Below are positions 1 through 8,641 of a DNA stretch of 64,000 bases, in pieces. The first letter of the stretch is position 1. The number at the start of each line of letters is the position of its first letter. Origin of the DNA: Ruegeria sp. TM1040 (GTDB lineage: Bacteria > Pseudomonadota > Alphaproteobacteria > Rhodobacterales > Rhodobacteraceae); assembly GCF_000014065.1 (NCBI RefSeq), contig NC_008044.1:3123501-3187500 (forward strand), given 5' to 3'. Under the pieces are notes generated by a model. That model saw nothing but the letters and a program-made list of their open reading frames with translations, was not told the DNA's origin and ran no database searches. The translations under genes were made by a program, and so were the position numbers.

Positions 1-1513
1 CTCGAAGTTTGTGAAAGGGGATGCCATCGCGGGCCTTCTCATCACGCTTCTCAATCTGATCATGGGTCTGATCATGGGAATCTTGATCCATGGGATGCCT
101 GTCGCCACTGCATTTGAAACCTACGCGATCCTGACGGTGGGGGATGGCCTGGTATCGCAGATCCCCTCAGTCATCATCTCCATCGCGGCCGCTCTTTTGC
201 TCGCGCGCGGCGGGGCGTCCGGCTCGACAGACACCGCGATTTTCTCTCAGTTCTCCAAATATCCCGGGGCAATTGGGGCCGTTGCGGTCCTGATGGTGCT
301 CTTCGCGCTGGTGCCCGGCCTCCCCTTCGTACCATTTATCGCGGGTGGAGGCGCGCTGGGCTATCTCGCGTATCGCGTCAAGACAAACAACGACGCAGCC
401 GCCCAGGAAGAGATCGACGCCAAGGTTGAGGAAGTGCAATCGCCCGAAAAAACCAAGGCCCTGGGAGACATCCTCGACCTTGACGATCTGCATCTTGAGT
501 TCTCTCAGGACCTTGTTTCAATGGTGCTGGATCCCGGCACCGGGCTTGATGCCCGTATCGCGAATATGCGCACCCATGTGGCGACAACCTTCGGGCTGAT
601 CCTGCCGGAGATCCGGCTCACGGATGAGGCTGAGCTCGAGAATGGCACCTATGTGGTGCGTATTCAGGGGGTCGAGCAGGCGCGTGGTACGCTTCACCCG
701 GACATGGTGTTGGCGCTTATGCCCGACAATCACGCGGCATTGCCCTCTGGCACCGATGTGACGGAACCTGTTTACGGTGCGCCAGCGCGCTGGATTGCTA
801 CCAAACATCAGGAAGATGCTGCGCTGATGGGGGCGACGGTTGTATCGCCGCCGGAAATTCTTGCGACGCACCTCCTGGAGGTCGTGAAGCAGAGCTTCCC
901 GCGTCTGCTGACGTTGAAGGCTCTGCGGCGCCTGCTGCGTGAAATGACCGAGCTAAGTGATGAATTCCGCGCCAATGCCAACAAGAAGCTTCTGGATGAA
1001 CTGATCCCAGATAAGGTGCCGATTGATACGCTCCATGCGGTTCTTCGCCTGCTCTTGGAGGAGCGAGTATCGATCCGGAACATGCCTTTGATCCTCGAGT
1101 CCATCGCCGAAGCCCGGATGCGAACAACCTCGCCTGAACTGATCACAGAACATGTTCGACAGCGCCTCGGATTCCAGCTCGTTGCAGAGATGAAGCGCGA
1201 AGACGGAACCATCCCGCTGGTTCAGCTCGCCCCGGAATGGGAAGATGCCTTTACCACCTATCAGGTGGAGACCCAATCTGGCCTCGATATCGCGCTGCCG
1301 CCTGACACCTTCAACAAGCTTGTCGATGCAATGAGCGAAAAGATCAATCAGGTCACCGAACAGGGGATTTTTGCTGCGATCGTCACCTCGACGCGTCGGC
1401 GCCGGTATTTGCGCACTATCCTGCGCTCGCGCGGTATCCAGAACCCGGTTTTGTCGTTCGAAGAGATTGGTCTGGAGGCGCGCCCTGCATTGGTGGGCAT
1501 GGTCGCGGCATGA
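1..1513 (+). CDS. flhA: FlhA, flagellar export gate protein (5' truncated by window edge)
   Basis: FlhA is the large inner-membrane component of the flagellar type III export gate; its cytoplasmic ring docks chaperone-substrate complexes. The reading frame is already open at base 2 (S-K-F-V-K-G-D-A), so the GTG at base 11 is internal and the true start lies upstream of the window. About 503 residues remain of a usual ~700. The end of the conserved membrane region is visible (KGDAIAGL, then GDGLVSQIPS with following hydrophobic segments), then an acidic linker and the whole cytoplasmic domain. The stop overlaps the fliR start (ATGA), indicating translational coupling in an flhA-fliR-flhB unit. 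The identification is secure; only the missing N-terminus limits it. Confidence 0.96.
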   Translation, partial: SKFVKGDAIAGLLITLLNLIMGLIMGILIHGMPVATAFETYAILTVGDGLVSQIPSVIISIAAALLLARGGASGSTDTAIFSQFSKYPGAIGAVAVLMVLFALVPGLPFVPFIAGGGALGYLAYRVKTNNDAAAQEEIDAKVEEVQSPEKTKALGDILDLDDLHLEFSQDLVSMVLDPGTGLDARIANMRTHVATTFGLILPEIRLTDEAELENGTYVVRIQGVEQARGTLHPDMVLALMPDNHAALPSGTDVTEPVYGAPARWIATKHQEDAALMGATVVSPPEILATHLLEVVKQSFPRLLTLKALRRLLREMTELSDEFRANANKKLLDELIPDKVPIDTLHAVLRLLLEERVSIRNMPLILESIAEARMRTTSPELITEHVRQRLGFQLVAEMKREDGTIPLVQLAPEWEDAFTTYQVETQSGLDIALPPDTFNKLVDAMSEKINQVTEQGIFAAIVTSTRRRRYLRTILRSRGIQNPVLSFEEIGLEARPALVGMVAA

Positions 1514-2289
1514 ATTTCGTAGGCATAACGCCAGAGCTCATGGCCTTGTTTGGCGCGGGCTTCTGGCACGCCGCCATCGTGTTCCTGCGCATCGGGGCAA
1601 TGACCTCGATCATGCTCGGGTTTGGCGAACAGCTGATCCCGACACAAATTCGCCTCGTCGCCGGATTGGTGTTCACCGCAATCGTCGCGCCGGCCCTTCC
1701 ACAGATGCCGATGCCCCAAACCGTCATGCAATATGCCGGGCTCATGGCGACAGAAGTTGTCGTTGGTCTGGCTCTTGGACTTGGTTTGCGCATGTTCATG
1801 CATATGCTGCAAACGGCGGGATCGATTGCCGCGCAATGTACCTCACTGAGCCAGGTTCTCGGTGGGGCAGGTGCGGATCCGATGCCGGCTCTGGGGGCGG
1901 TGCTGTGGATTTCGGGGATTGCAGTGGCGGTGATGCTCGATTTTCACATCCATGCAGCACAATTGATGATCCGTTCCTACGACCTGTTTCCCGTTGGTAT
2001 CTTTCCGAGCGCTTCTGGTCTCTCCGAATGGGGAGTGCATCGGGTCTCGGCGACTTTTGCGCAGGCCTTTACACTGGCTGCGCCGTTCCTGATCACAGCC
2101 GTTGTGTACAACCTCACCTTGGGGGTCATCAATCGCGCAATGACGCAACTAATGGTGGTATTTGTCGGTGCTCCCGTAATCACATTTGGTGGTCTCGCGA
2201 TCCTGATGATTGGTGCGCCGATGATGCTTGAGGTCTGGGGGCACGGACTTTTGATGTTCTTTGCCGATCCCGGAGTTGGGATGCCATGA
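1510..2289 (+). CDS. fliR: FliR, flagellar export gate membrane protein
   Basis: This 259-residue, strongly hydrophobic protein has about six membrane segments and the usual length for FliR, one of the export-gate proteins that forms the secretion channel with FliP and FliQ. It lies between flhA and flhB, overlapping both by 4 bases (ATGA at each junction), which is the classical context. No charged soluble domain is present. fliQ lies far away in the flgF-fliE operon and fliP is not in the window, so the gate genes are split over at least two transcription units. The start is set by the overlap with the flhA stop. Confidence 0.95.
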   Translation: MNFVGITPELMALFGAGFWHAAIVFLRIGAMTSIMLGFGEQLIPTQIRLVAGLVFTAIVAPALPQMPMPQTVMQYAGLMATEVVVGLALGLGLRMFMHMLQTAGSIAAQCTSLSQVLGGAGADPMPALGAVLWISGIAVAVMLDFHIHAAQLMIRSYDLFPVGIFPSASGLSEWGVHRVSATFAQAFTLAAPFLITAVVYNLTLGVINRAMTQLMVVFVGAPVITFGGLAILMIGAPMMLEVWGHGLLMFFADPGVGMP

Positions 2290-3377
2290 GCGACGAAAAC
2301 GACGATTCAGACAAGTCATTTGAGCCGACGCCTGAAAAACTTCGAAAAGCGCGACAGGAGGGGGACGTTCCCAAATCGAACGACCTCCTGCAGGCGGCGT
2401 CTTACTTGGGTCTCTTGATTGCATTTTATACTGCGGGCCGTTCGTCGATTGAACAGCTCGGCACAGTTCTGATGAGCATGATTGACCAACCTGACCGGTT
2501 GGCGCCTGTGTTTTTCGGAGATGGAATTGCAGCGCCAGTGGCTTGGGAGTTCATCTCAGACGCGCTGACGTCTGTCATCGCATGGTTCGCCGTGCCTGCC
2601 GCTCTGGTGATTTTGGCTGTATTCGCTCAAAAAGCGATGGTGTTTGCACCCAAGAGAATTCAGCCTAAACTGTCTCGCCTTTCAATCATCAAGAACGCCA
2701 AAAACAAATTTGGACGGTCCGGTTTGTTTGAATTCGCCAAGAGCTTTTTCAAGCTCTTGCTGTATTCGATCACGCTGGGCGTATACCTCTCGTGGCGCCT
2801 GCCAGAGATGATCGCCTCCGTGGGTACAAGCCCTTTTACGGTCGTGCCGTTTCTTGTGCAGCTTGCGATGGAATTCCTGATCCTGACATTGATCATCGCG
2901 CTGGCGATCGGTCTTGTGGACGCGCCATTTCAGCAGGCTGAGTTCATTCGCAAGAACATGATGTCACGCAAGGATGTCATGGATGAGATGAAAAACTCCG
3001 AGGGTGATCCTCACACAAAAGGGCAACGGAAACAAAAAGGACGCCAGATTGTCAGCAAGCAAATTGCGGCCGCGGTGCCAGAAGCTGATGTGGTTATTGT
3101 GAACCCGACCCACTATGCGGTTGCGCTGAAATGGAGCCGTGTTTCGGGGAGCGCGCCTGAATGTGTTGCAAAAGGCGTCGATGGAGTGGCGGCAATGATC
3201 CGGGAGATCGCGCAAGAAAACGGCGTGCCCCTTCACAGTGATCCACCAACGGCGCGCGCCCTATATGCCACCGTTGAGGTGGGTGAAGAAATCGCAGAAG
3301 AACACTATGCACCGGTCGCCGCAGCGATCCGTTTTGCAGAAGAAATGCGCAAAAAGGCAAAAGAGAGCATCCTATGA
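2286..3377 (+). CDS. flhB: FlhB, export gate / substrate-specificity switch
   Basis: FlhB (363 aa) is the export-gate protein that switches secretion from rod/hook to filament substrates after autocleavage. The N-terminus (DKSFEPTPEKLRKARQEGDV) is the family hallmark, followed by four membrane segments and a basic cytoplasmic domain. The cleavage motif Asn-Pro-Thr-His is intact, with Asn at residue 273, so the protein should be functional. It overlaps fliR by 4 bases and the next small gene by 4 bases. Its functional partner in the switch, FliK, is encoded at 17454-19040. Confidence 0.97.
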   Translation: MSDENDDSDKSFEPTPEKLRKARQEGDVPKSNDLLQAASYLGLLIAFYTAGRSSIEQLGTVLMSMIDQPDRLAPVFFGDGIAAPVAWEFISDALTSVIAWFAVPAALVILAVFAQKAMVFAPKRIQPKLSRLSIIKNAKNKFGRSGLFEFAKSFFKLLLYSITLGVYLSWRLPEMIASVGTSPFTVVPFLVQLAMEFLILTLIIALAIGLVDAPFQQAEFIRKNMMSRKDVMDEMKNSEGDPHTKGQRKQKGRQIVSKQIAAAVPEADVVIVNPTHYAVALKWSRVSGSAPECVAKGVDGVAAMIREIAQENGVPLHSDPPTARALYATVEVGEEIAEEHYAPVAAAIRFAEEMRKKAKESIL

Positions 3378-3778
3378 AGCAGGACAAAATGCTTGCCCAG
3401 ATGCAAGCTGTCACCAACGCGGTCTATCTGCGCGAACATGCCAAGATTAAGCCGATTCTAGATCGTGAGGCGCAGCTTCGCGGGAATCTTGCAATGCTGA
3501 AGCAACAGGTCGAAGAATCTCGGGCGCTTGTGGAGCAAAGCCACGAGATCAAAGCGCTTGGTGTCGATTTGCACTGGCAGAAGTGGCATACAAATGCGCG
3601 CCGCGATATCAATCAGGATCTCGCGCAGGTGACGGCACAAAAGTTCCGGGCAATGGATAAGCTTCGCCAGGCTTTTGGGCGCAAGCACGCTGTAGAGACG
3701 ATGGAGCAACAGTTTAAGTCGGACGCCAAGGAGCGGCGCAACAAGATGTTGTTTGATCGACTGATGGATCTCGACTGA
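3374..3778 (+). CDS. Small coiled-coil protein, candidate FliJ-like export chaperone
   Basis: This 134-residue, highly charged, mostly helical protein is rich in K, R, E and Q with heptad-like spacing over nearly its whole length; no membrane segment or signal peptide is visible. It starts in a 4-base overlap with flhB, so it is translated with the export-gate genes. FliJ is a small coiled-coil protein of this size that links the FliI ATPase ring to FlhA. No other fliJ is seen, and fliI has no fliJ behind it here. Size, composition and position suggest a FliJ analogue, but I see no diagnostic motif, so the function is an inference. It could also be a lineage-specific flagellar chaperone. Confidence 0.55.
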   Translation: MKQDKMLAQMQAVTNAVYLREHAKIKPILDREAQLRGNLAMLKQQVEESRALVEQSHEIKALGVDLHWQKWHTNARRDINQDLAQVTAQKFRAMDKLRQAFGRKHAVETMEQQFKSDAKERRNKMLFDRLMDLD

Positions 3779-4054
3779 CTGCCTTTCATGCGCTGAGCGC
3801 ATATTGCCACCTTGATAGGTGTTATCGGAAGCGCTGCCTGGCGTGATCAGGAATATCCTCAAAGAACAACCTCTTTGTCAGGACCAGCTTGGCCCTGCGA
3901 AAAGATCAGACTTTCCGGCATTGGGGGAGAACGCTGCAGTTTCGAACGCGTCTCTCAAGAGGCGATCTGATGTTCTTAAAGACCACACAAAGAAAGAGCC
4001 GCCTCCAATACTGGACGCGGTTCTTAAAGTTTGAGGGGCTTGCCGATCTCTGGG
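3779..4054. other. Intergenic stretch between convergent flagellar units
   Basis: No convincing gene lies here. Two short perfect hairpins follow the coiled-coil gene: ATGCGC/GCGCAT around TGA (3788-3802) and CACCT/AGGTG around TGAT (3808-3821). Neither has a clear T-tract, so they are only possible transcription ends. The remaining ~230 bases can be read as a 71-codon frame (3819-4034) but show no ribosome-binding site or recognisable product. The stretch separates the + strand flhA-fliR-flhB unit from the 3' end of the minus-strand rod/ring operon. Confidence 0.5.
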
Positions 4055-4564
4055 TCAGACGTCTTGACGGGTGATATCAAGGATCAATACGTCGACAACG
4101 TCTTTACCGAGGAAGCGGCGCGCTTCTTCTCGTAGTGAAGTGCGCAGGGGGTCGAGGATTTCCGATCGGGTGAAGGCCCCGCGGAACCCACCCATATTCG
4201 CATGGTCAAACAAAACGCGCAGGAAGACATCGCGCAGTTTGGGCTCATATGTGTGTACTTTGCCCGACAACCCAGGCTTGGTCTCAAGGCTGAGCGACAA
4301 GACCACCATCGCTGTCATCTGGTCGCGTTCGACCACTGGGATTACAAACTGGTTCTTGATCTTGATGAACTCGTTCTGCTCGGTCGGGTCCTCTTCTTCC
4401 TCCGCTTCAGAGTGATCTTCGCCAGCCTCATCAGTGGCCATATCATGCTCGTCACCCTTCGCGGCGACCTCTGTCATCTCCGGTGCGGGCGCCAGCATGA
4501 TGCCAGCGCCTATGCCACCGCCGATGCCCAGGATCAGCATGAGTATGGGAAGCAATTTCGCCAT
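4055..4564 (-). CDS. fliL: FliL, flagellar basal-body-associated protein
   Basis: FliL (169 aa) is a single-pass inner-membrane protein that rings the stator and supports torque. Residues 5-25 form the glycine-rich membrane segment; an acidic low-complexity linker (about 35-65, rich in D and E) follows; the C-terminal FliL domain contains the family-typical helix with L-R-D-V-F-L-R-V and ends in D-I-T-R-Q-D-V. It is the last gene of the minus-strand operon, 11 bases after flgH. The acidic linker is longer than in enterobacterial FliL. Confidence 0.93.
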   Translation of the reverse strand: MAKLLPILMLILGIGGGIGAGIMLAPAPEMTEVAAKGDEHDMATDEAGEDHSEAEEEEDPTEQNEFIKIKNQFVIPVVERDQMTAMVVLSLSLETKPGLSGKVHTYEPKLRDVFLRVLFDHANMGGFRGAFTRSEILDPLRTSLREEARRFLGKDVVDVLILDITRQDV

Positions 4565-4575
4565 TATAACCTCCT

Positions 4576-5316
4576 TTAGAACGGCAGAACGGCGTCTAGA
4601 ACCTGCTGTCCATAGCGCGGTTGCTGCACGTCGGTGATTTGACCACGTCCGCCATAGGACACACGAGCCGAGGCAATCTTGTCATAGGTGACTTCATTTT
4701 GGCGGCTTATGTCGTCGGGGCGCACATAGCCAGACACTAGCAACTCGCGCAGTTCGAAGTTGACGCGGAGCTCTTGCGATCCGCTGATGGCCAGCACGCC
4801 ATTGGGCAGCACATCCACAACTGTCGCTGCAACACGCAGTTCGAGTTTTTCACTGCGGCTGACAGAGCCGCTCCCACCCGAAGAAGACGTGCTTCCGAGG
4901 TCAACCAGGTCTGCGCTGCTTGCGCCTTCAGGCAGCCGTTCATCGAGGCGCTGAGGCAGGCCAAGAAGCTGTGGCACCTGCAGGCTTTCGGAGGAGTTCC
5001 GAGAGCGTTGTGTATCGTTGGAGATCGAGGCCTTCTCGTTGATTTCGATCACCACGGTAAGAATATCGCCCTTTTTGGTGGCGCGACGATCCCCCAGCAG
5101 CGAGCCGCGAGACCCACTCCAGAGTGAAGCGTTGTCAACCGCCCGCGGCGTCTGCGAGGATACAGGCAGGCCCTGATAAAGCATGGCCACATGTTCCTGG
5201 GTTTCGTTTGCAGGGGTGAAACTCGGGGGTTTGCCCAAGTGATCCATGCGTGCGCACCCGCCAACCAGGCTGAGGCCGAGGACTGCACATTTGACTGCGA
5301 GAAGGGGTTTCATCAA
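4576..5316 (-). CDS. flgH: FlgH, flagellar L-ring lipoprotein
   Basis: FlgH (246 aa) forms the outer-membrane L-ring around the flagellar rod. The N-terminus is a lipoprotein signal ending in V-G-G-C, so Cys21 should be lipidated. Family-typical stretches are visible: S-L-W-S-G-S-R-G-S-L-L-G-D-R-R-A, D-I-L-T-V-V-I-E-I, and the C-terminal S-G-Y-V-R-P-D-D-I. It overlaps flgA by 4 bases (ATGA) and precedes fliL, so it belongs to the flgB-to-fliL unit. Its P-ring counterpart flgI is not in the window. Confidence 0.96.
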   Translation of the reverse strand: MMKPLLAVKCAVLGLSLVGGCARMDHLGKPPSFTPANETQEHVAMLYQGLPVSSQTPRAVDNASLWSGSRGSLLGDRRATKKGDILTVVIEINEKASISNDTQRSRNSSESLQVPQLLGLPQRLDERLPEGASSADLVDLGSTSSSGGSGSVSRSEKLELRVAATVVDVLPNGVLAISGSQELRVNFELRELLVSGYVRPDDISRQNEVTYDKIASARVSYGGRGQITDVQQPRYGQQVLDAVLPF

Positions 5317-5729
5317 TTTACCTCAATATTTCCGTCTGCCCGGATGCGGCCAGTGACCGTCGTGCGCGAGGACAGGTTCATAACGCGGATCAGCTCGCCT
5401 TTCGCGCCGCGGCCGAGGGACCGACCTTCGGTTGTGATTTCGAGCCCACCGTGGCGGAAGATCAGTTTTACCAAGTCGTTTCGATCCACGAGCGCAGGCG
5501 GACCGATATCGCCAGCGTGGATCGGGCGGCTGGCATAAAGTGCAATGCGTGCCTCCTGCCCAATGATCTCGTTGGGGCTGCTCAACGCGCCGGGCGACTC
5601 GACGTTTTTGAACACGAGGTCGTCGGCGGTGATCACTTCCTTTGCCCGTATGGTCCGGACCGGCACGAGAATGTCGGCCAGCGCGGATTGGGCAAAGAGA
5701 ATCCCGATGAGAAAAGGCAGGAGTTTCAT
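5313..5729 (-). CDS. flgA: FlgA, P-ring assembly chaperone (short form)
   Basis: FlgA (138 aa) is the periplasmic chaperone for P-ring assembly. It begins with a Sec signal peptide (MKLLPFLIGILFAQSALA, cleavage before D-I-L-V-P), followed directly by an SAF-type domain (V-R-T-I-R-A-K-E-V-I-T-A-D-D-L) and the C-terminal R-V-M-N-L-S-S-R-T-T-V-T-G-R. It is shorter than enterobacterial FlgA (~220 aa) because the N-terminal module is absent. It sits between flgG and flgH, starting directly after the flgG stop and overlapping flgH by 4 bases. Confidence 0.93.
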   Translation of the reverse strand: MKLLPFLIGILFAQSALADILVPVRTIRAKEVITADDLVFKNVESPGALSSPNEIIGQEARIALYASRPIHAGDIGPPALVDRNDLVKLIFRHGGLEITTEGRSLGRGAKGELIRVMNLSSRTTVTGRIRADGNIEVN

Positions 5730-6515
5730 TTAGCGCACCTGTGTGGTTGCCGACATCATCTGATCGACAGCGGAGATCACCTTGGAGTTCATCTCGTATC
5801 CGCGCTGGGCTTCGATCAGTTCGGTGATCTCGCGCACGGCATCAACCGAGCTGTCTTCCAAGTATTTCTGGCGCAGGAAACCGATCCCATCAGCACCAGG
5901 TTCGGTGGTGTTGGGCTGGCCGGAGGCCTCGGTCTGCTTGAAGAGGTTGCCCCCCATCGCCTCAAGTCCCTTGGGATTGGTGAAACCAGAGAGGGTGAAC
6001 TGGCCCAGAAGCTCCGCTTCGATGGTGTCGTTGAAATATGCGTAGACCTCGCCCTCGCCGTTGATGGAGATGGATTTAGCATCCTCAGGAACGGTGATTT
6101 CCGGTGAGACCGGGTAGCCATCATTGGTAACGATCAACCCTTCGGCAGAGCGTTTGAAAGACCCGTCACGGGTGTAGGCGGTTTCGCCAGAGGGCAGCGT
6201 CACCTCGAAGTAGCCGTTTCCATCAATCGCGAGATCGAGTTCATTGCCGGTTTGCGACAGCGCACCTTGATTGAGGTAAACAGAAACCGCAGCCGGCCGG
6301 ACGCCGAGGCCAACCTGAACCCCCGTGGGCAGCACAGTGCCATCGGAGGCATTTACCGTCCCGGCACGGGAGATCTGCTGATAGTGCAGGTCCGCAAATT
6401 CCGCGCGGCGCGCGTTGTAGGCGGTGGTGTTCATATTGGCCAGGTTGTTGGAGATCGTTTCAACACGCAGTTGCTGCGCGCTCATCCCCGTGGCGGCAAT
6501 TTTAAGTGCACGCAT
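5730..6515 (-). CDS. flgG: FlgG, distal rod protein
   Basis: FlgG (261 aa) builds the distal rod that crosses the peptidoglycan and outer membrane. The N-terminal rod motif (A-T-G-M-S-A-Q-Q followed by S-N-N-L-A-N-M-N-T) and the C-terminal helix with E-L-I-E-A-Q-R-G-Y-E-M-N-S-K are the canonical FlgG/FlgE/FlgF family ends. The start is preceded by a purine-rich ribosome site (AGGAGATAACC). It lies 9 bases downstream of flgF in the same operon. Length and both conserved ends argue that it is complete. Confidence 0.97.
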   Translation of the reverse strand: MRALKIAATGMSAQQLRVETISNNLANMNTTAYNARRAEFADLHYQQISRAGTVNASDGTVLPTGVQVGLGVRPAAVSVYLNQGALSQTGNELDLAIDGNGYFEVTLPSGETAYTRDGSFKRSAEGLIVTNDGYPVSPEITVPEDAKSISINGEGEVYAYFNDTIEAELLGQFTLSGFTNPKGLEAMGGNLFKQTEASGQPNTTEPGADGIGFLRQKYLEDSSVDAVREITELIEAQRGYEMNSKVISAVDQMMSATTQVR

Positions 6516-6524
6516 GGTTATCTC

Positions 6525-7241
6525 CTATGATTTCATCAAGTTGTCGATGGCCGAGCGGATGCGCTTGTCTTCGTGATCGAGGAAACTCTGCCCCATCTCG
6601 TAGGCGCGCTGGACCTCGATCATCCGAGCCAGTTGGTGAATGGTGTTGACGTTGGAGCCCTCAAGAAACCCCTGCAGGACTTGCGCCCCTGCAGCTGGCA
6701 ACGTCTCGCCTTCCACCCGGAACATCACACCGTCTTCGCGCAGAATCTGAGCGTCTTCATCCGGCACAAAGAGACCGATCTGACCCAGCTGCTGACCATC
6801 GGCGCTAAGGGTACCGTCGGCGCCAAATGAAATGCTTTCGGCGCCGCCCGGCACAAACATCGGTGCCTGCCCGGCGTCCAGAACCCGGTATCCGTCCGCA
6901 GTTACAAGATCGCCTTCGGCGTTCGGGGTAAAGTTCCCCGCGCGTGTCAGCCTGTTGCCAGCTGGGGTCTCCACCATGAAAAAGCCCTCACCTTCGATCG
7001 CAAGATCAAATGTGCCGTTGGTCTGGTTCATGGTGCCCTGCTCGAGCGAGGTGTTGCGAATATTCGCGCGCCCCATCGACAGGCTTTCCTGACCGGGGGC
7101 CGACTTGACGTATTCCGAGAAGATCAGCCCTTCTGAGCGATAACCTGTCGTCGCAGAGTTCGCGATGTTATTGGCCACAGCCTGCATCTCGTTCAGCAGA
7201 CCTGATTGGCGCGATAAAGTCGTGTAGCCGATAGAACCCAT
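6525..7241 (-). CDS. flgF: FlgF, proximal rod protein
   Basis: FlgF (238 aa) is a proximal rod protein. The N-terminus carries the rod signature (N-N-I-A-N-S-A-T-T-G-Y-R), the middle holds the G-F-F-M-V-E-T-P core seen in FlgF, and the C-terminus ends with R-M-I-E-V-Q-R-A-Y-E-M-G. It overlaps fliQ by one base (TAATG). The order fliQ-flgF-flgG is characteristic of Rhodobacterales. It is distinguished from FlgG by its shorter length and its position upstream of a better FlgG match. Confidence 0.93.
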   Translation of the reverse strand: MGSIGYTTLSRQSGLLNEMQAVANNIANSATTGYRSEGLIFSEYVKSAPGQESLSMGRANIRNTSLEQGTMNQTNGTFDLAIEGEGFFMVETPAGNRLTRAGNFTPNAEGDLVTADGYRVLDAGQAPMFVPGGAESISFGADGTLSADGQQLGQIGLFVPDEDAQILREDGVMFRVEGETLPAAGAQVLQGFLEGSNVNTIHQLARMIEVQRAYEMGQSFLDHEDKRIRSAIDNLMKS

Positions 7242-7519
7242 TACAGTCCTCCAGTTCCCTGAATCAGGGGAATTACGTGACCGGTAAAGAAGGCGACGAG
7301 CGTCTGAGTCATCGTGGCCATCGTCAGCCAGAAAACGACAAGAATCCCCGCAAGCTTAGGAACAAATGTCAGCGACATTTCCTGGATGGATGTCAGCGCC
7401 TGAAACAGGCCGACCGTAAGACCGATCACCAGAGCTGCGATGAGAATGGGCAGCGACATAGTGATCGCCGCCAAAATTCCCTGGCGCAGAGTATCGTAGA
7501 AAATGCCTTCGGTTAGCAT
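7241..7519 (-). CDS. fliQ: FliQ, flagellar export gate subunit
   Basis: This 92-residue protein has two hydrophobic segments (about 18-40 and 54-78) separated by a short loop, with the family motif V-G-L-F-Q-A-L-T-S-I-Q-E-M-S-L. FliQ forms part of the FliP-FliQ-FliR export channel. Here it is embedded among rod genes, 3 bases from fliE, rather than beside fliP and fliR. The gene is complete at normal family length. Confidence 0.96.
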   Translation of the reverse strand: MLTEGIFYDTLRQGILAAITMSLPILIAALVIGLTVGLFQALTSIQEMSLTFVPKLAGILVVFWLTMATMTQTLVAFFTGHVIPLIQGTGGL

Positions 7520-7522
7520 GGC

Positions 7523-7819
7523 TTAGACCGGCATCCGCAGGATTTCCTGATAGGCTTCAACGACCTTGTTGCGCACCGTTACCGCGGTCTCAACGGCCAG
7601 CTCGGTCTGTGCGAGCGCCTGAACAAGCTGATGCGGATCTGCGCCGCCTGTCATCGCTTGCACCGACACTTGCTCGCTGTGTGCAAGTGTATTGGTGAAA
7701 TCCTGAAAGCTGGTCTTGGCCTGCTCCTGCAGGGAAGTCGGATTGTAATCCGGGTCAACTTTGGTTGCCGGACGTGCAGCGGCATAGCCGGAGGTGGCGG
7801 TAAGCGAACGAATATCCAT
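7523..7819 (-). CDS. fliE: FliE, hook-basal body junction protein
   Basis: FliE (98 aa) joins the MS-ring to the proximal rod and is the first export substrate. The C-terminal signature L-A-V-E-T-A-V-T-V-R-N-K-V-V-E-A-Y-Q-E-I followed by L-R-M-P-V is unmistakable, and the length is typical. It lies 23 bases after flgC and 3 bases before fliQ, matching the flgB-flgC-fliE order found in most bacteria. Confidence 0.96.
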   Translation of the reverse strand: MDIRSLTATSGYAAARPATKVDPDYNPTSLQEQAKTSFQDFTNTLAHSEQVSVQAMTGGADPHQLVQALAQTELAVETAVTVRNKVVEAYQEILRMPV

Positions 7820-7842
7820 TCTGGATCTCCAATCTGTTCAGG

Positions 7843-8235
7843 TTAGCGGCGCAAAAGATCCATCAGGGACGACGACATTTGTCGCGTCTGATCGAACATT
7901 TTCAGGTTGGCCTCATAGGTACGCTGCGCTTCGCGCGCGTCCGCGATTTCGATCATCAGATCGACATTCGATCCCTCGTAGTGACCGGTTTCATCGGCCA
8001 AAGGGTGGGAGGGATCGTAAACTTGCTCCAGTTCGGTGCGGTCGAGTGACACCCGACCAACTCTGACTTGGCTCACATCGGTTTCCAGATCACGCACGGA
8101 CTGGAAGGACACCGTTTTACGGCGATACCCCGGAGTGTCCGCGTTGGAAATGTTCTCCGATACATGGGTAAGTCGCGCCGCCTGCGCGCGCAGGCCACTC
8201 GCTGTAACGGAGAGGGATTTGGAAAAGTCGCTCAT
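7843..8235 (-). CDS. flgC: FlgC, proximal rod protein
   Basis: FlgC (130 aa) is a proximal rod subunit. The N-terminal motif (S-G-L-R-A-Q-A-A-R-L followed by S-E-N-I-S-N-A-D-T-P-G-Y) and the C-terminal helix (A-Q-R-T-Y-E-A-N-L-K-M) match the family, as does the length. It follows flgB by 16 bases. The start is supported by a GAGA-rich Shine-Dalgarno stretch just upstream. Confidence 0.96.
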   Translation of the reverse strand: MSDFSKSLSVTASGLRAQAARLTHVSENISNADTPGYRRKTVSFQSVRDLETDVSQVRVGRVSLDRTELEQVYDPSHPLADETGHYEGSNVDLMIEIADAREAQRTYEANLKMFDQTRQMSSSLMDLLRR

Positions 8236-8251
8236 ATCTCAGTCTCCTTGA

Positions 8252-8641
8252 TTAGCTACGGCCAAGGCTGGCGCGCAGGATGTTCATGGAAGAGCGGTAG
8301 ATGGCCAACGCGCGATCGTGCTGCCGTTTGGCTTCGATCCCGTTCAGGATCTGCTCTTCCAGTGAGACGGAGTTGTTGTTGGGATCTACGGACGACTCGT
8401 CCGTTGTGACGGCCCAATCAAACCCGGAACCATTGACGCCATTGATGTGCGACCCGCGTGAAGCGATCATGTCGCCCTGCGCTTCGCTCGCAGCAAAGAC
8501 CTCTCTGAAAGGTTTGATATCCTTTGCGTGATACCCTGGAGTATCCGCATTTGCGATATTTTCCGAGACAAGCGCCTGACGCTTGCCTGCATGGGTCGCC
8601 ATGGAATAGGCGATATTAAAAACATTCAGTCTTTCGAACAC
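8252..8641 (-). CDS. flgB: FlgB, proximal rod protein (GTG start)
   Basis: FlgB (129 aa from the start chosen here) is the most proximal rod subunit. The rod motif S-E-N-I-A-N-A-D-T-P-G-Y-H is clear. The open frame extends back to a TTG at 8668, but homologues begin at the sequence read here as V-F-E-R-L-N. A GTG at 8641 preceded by GGGAGAAG is therefore the likelier start; this choice is an inference. It is the first gene of the long minus-strand flagellar operon ending at fliL, and is divergent from fliI across about 70 bases. Confidence 0.92.
   Translation of the reverse strand: MFERLNVFNIAYSMATHAGKRQALVSENIANADTPGYHAKDIKPFREVFAASEAQGDMIASRGSHINGVNGSGFDWAVTTDESSVDPNNNSVSLEEQILNGIEAKRQHDRALAIYRSSMNILRASLGRS

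Noticed and set aside
3819-4034. 71-codon frame between the coiled-coil gene and fliL
   Set aside because: No ribosome site, no conserved features, and it lies between convergent units.
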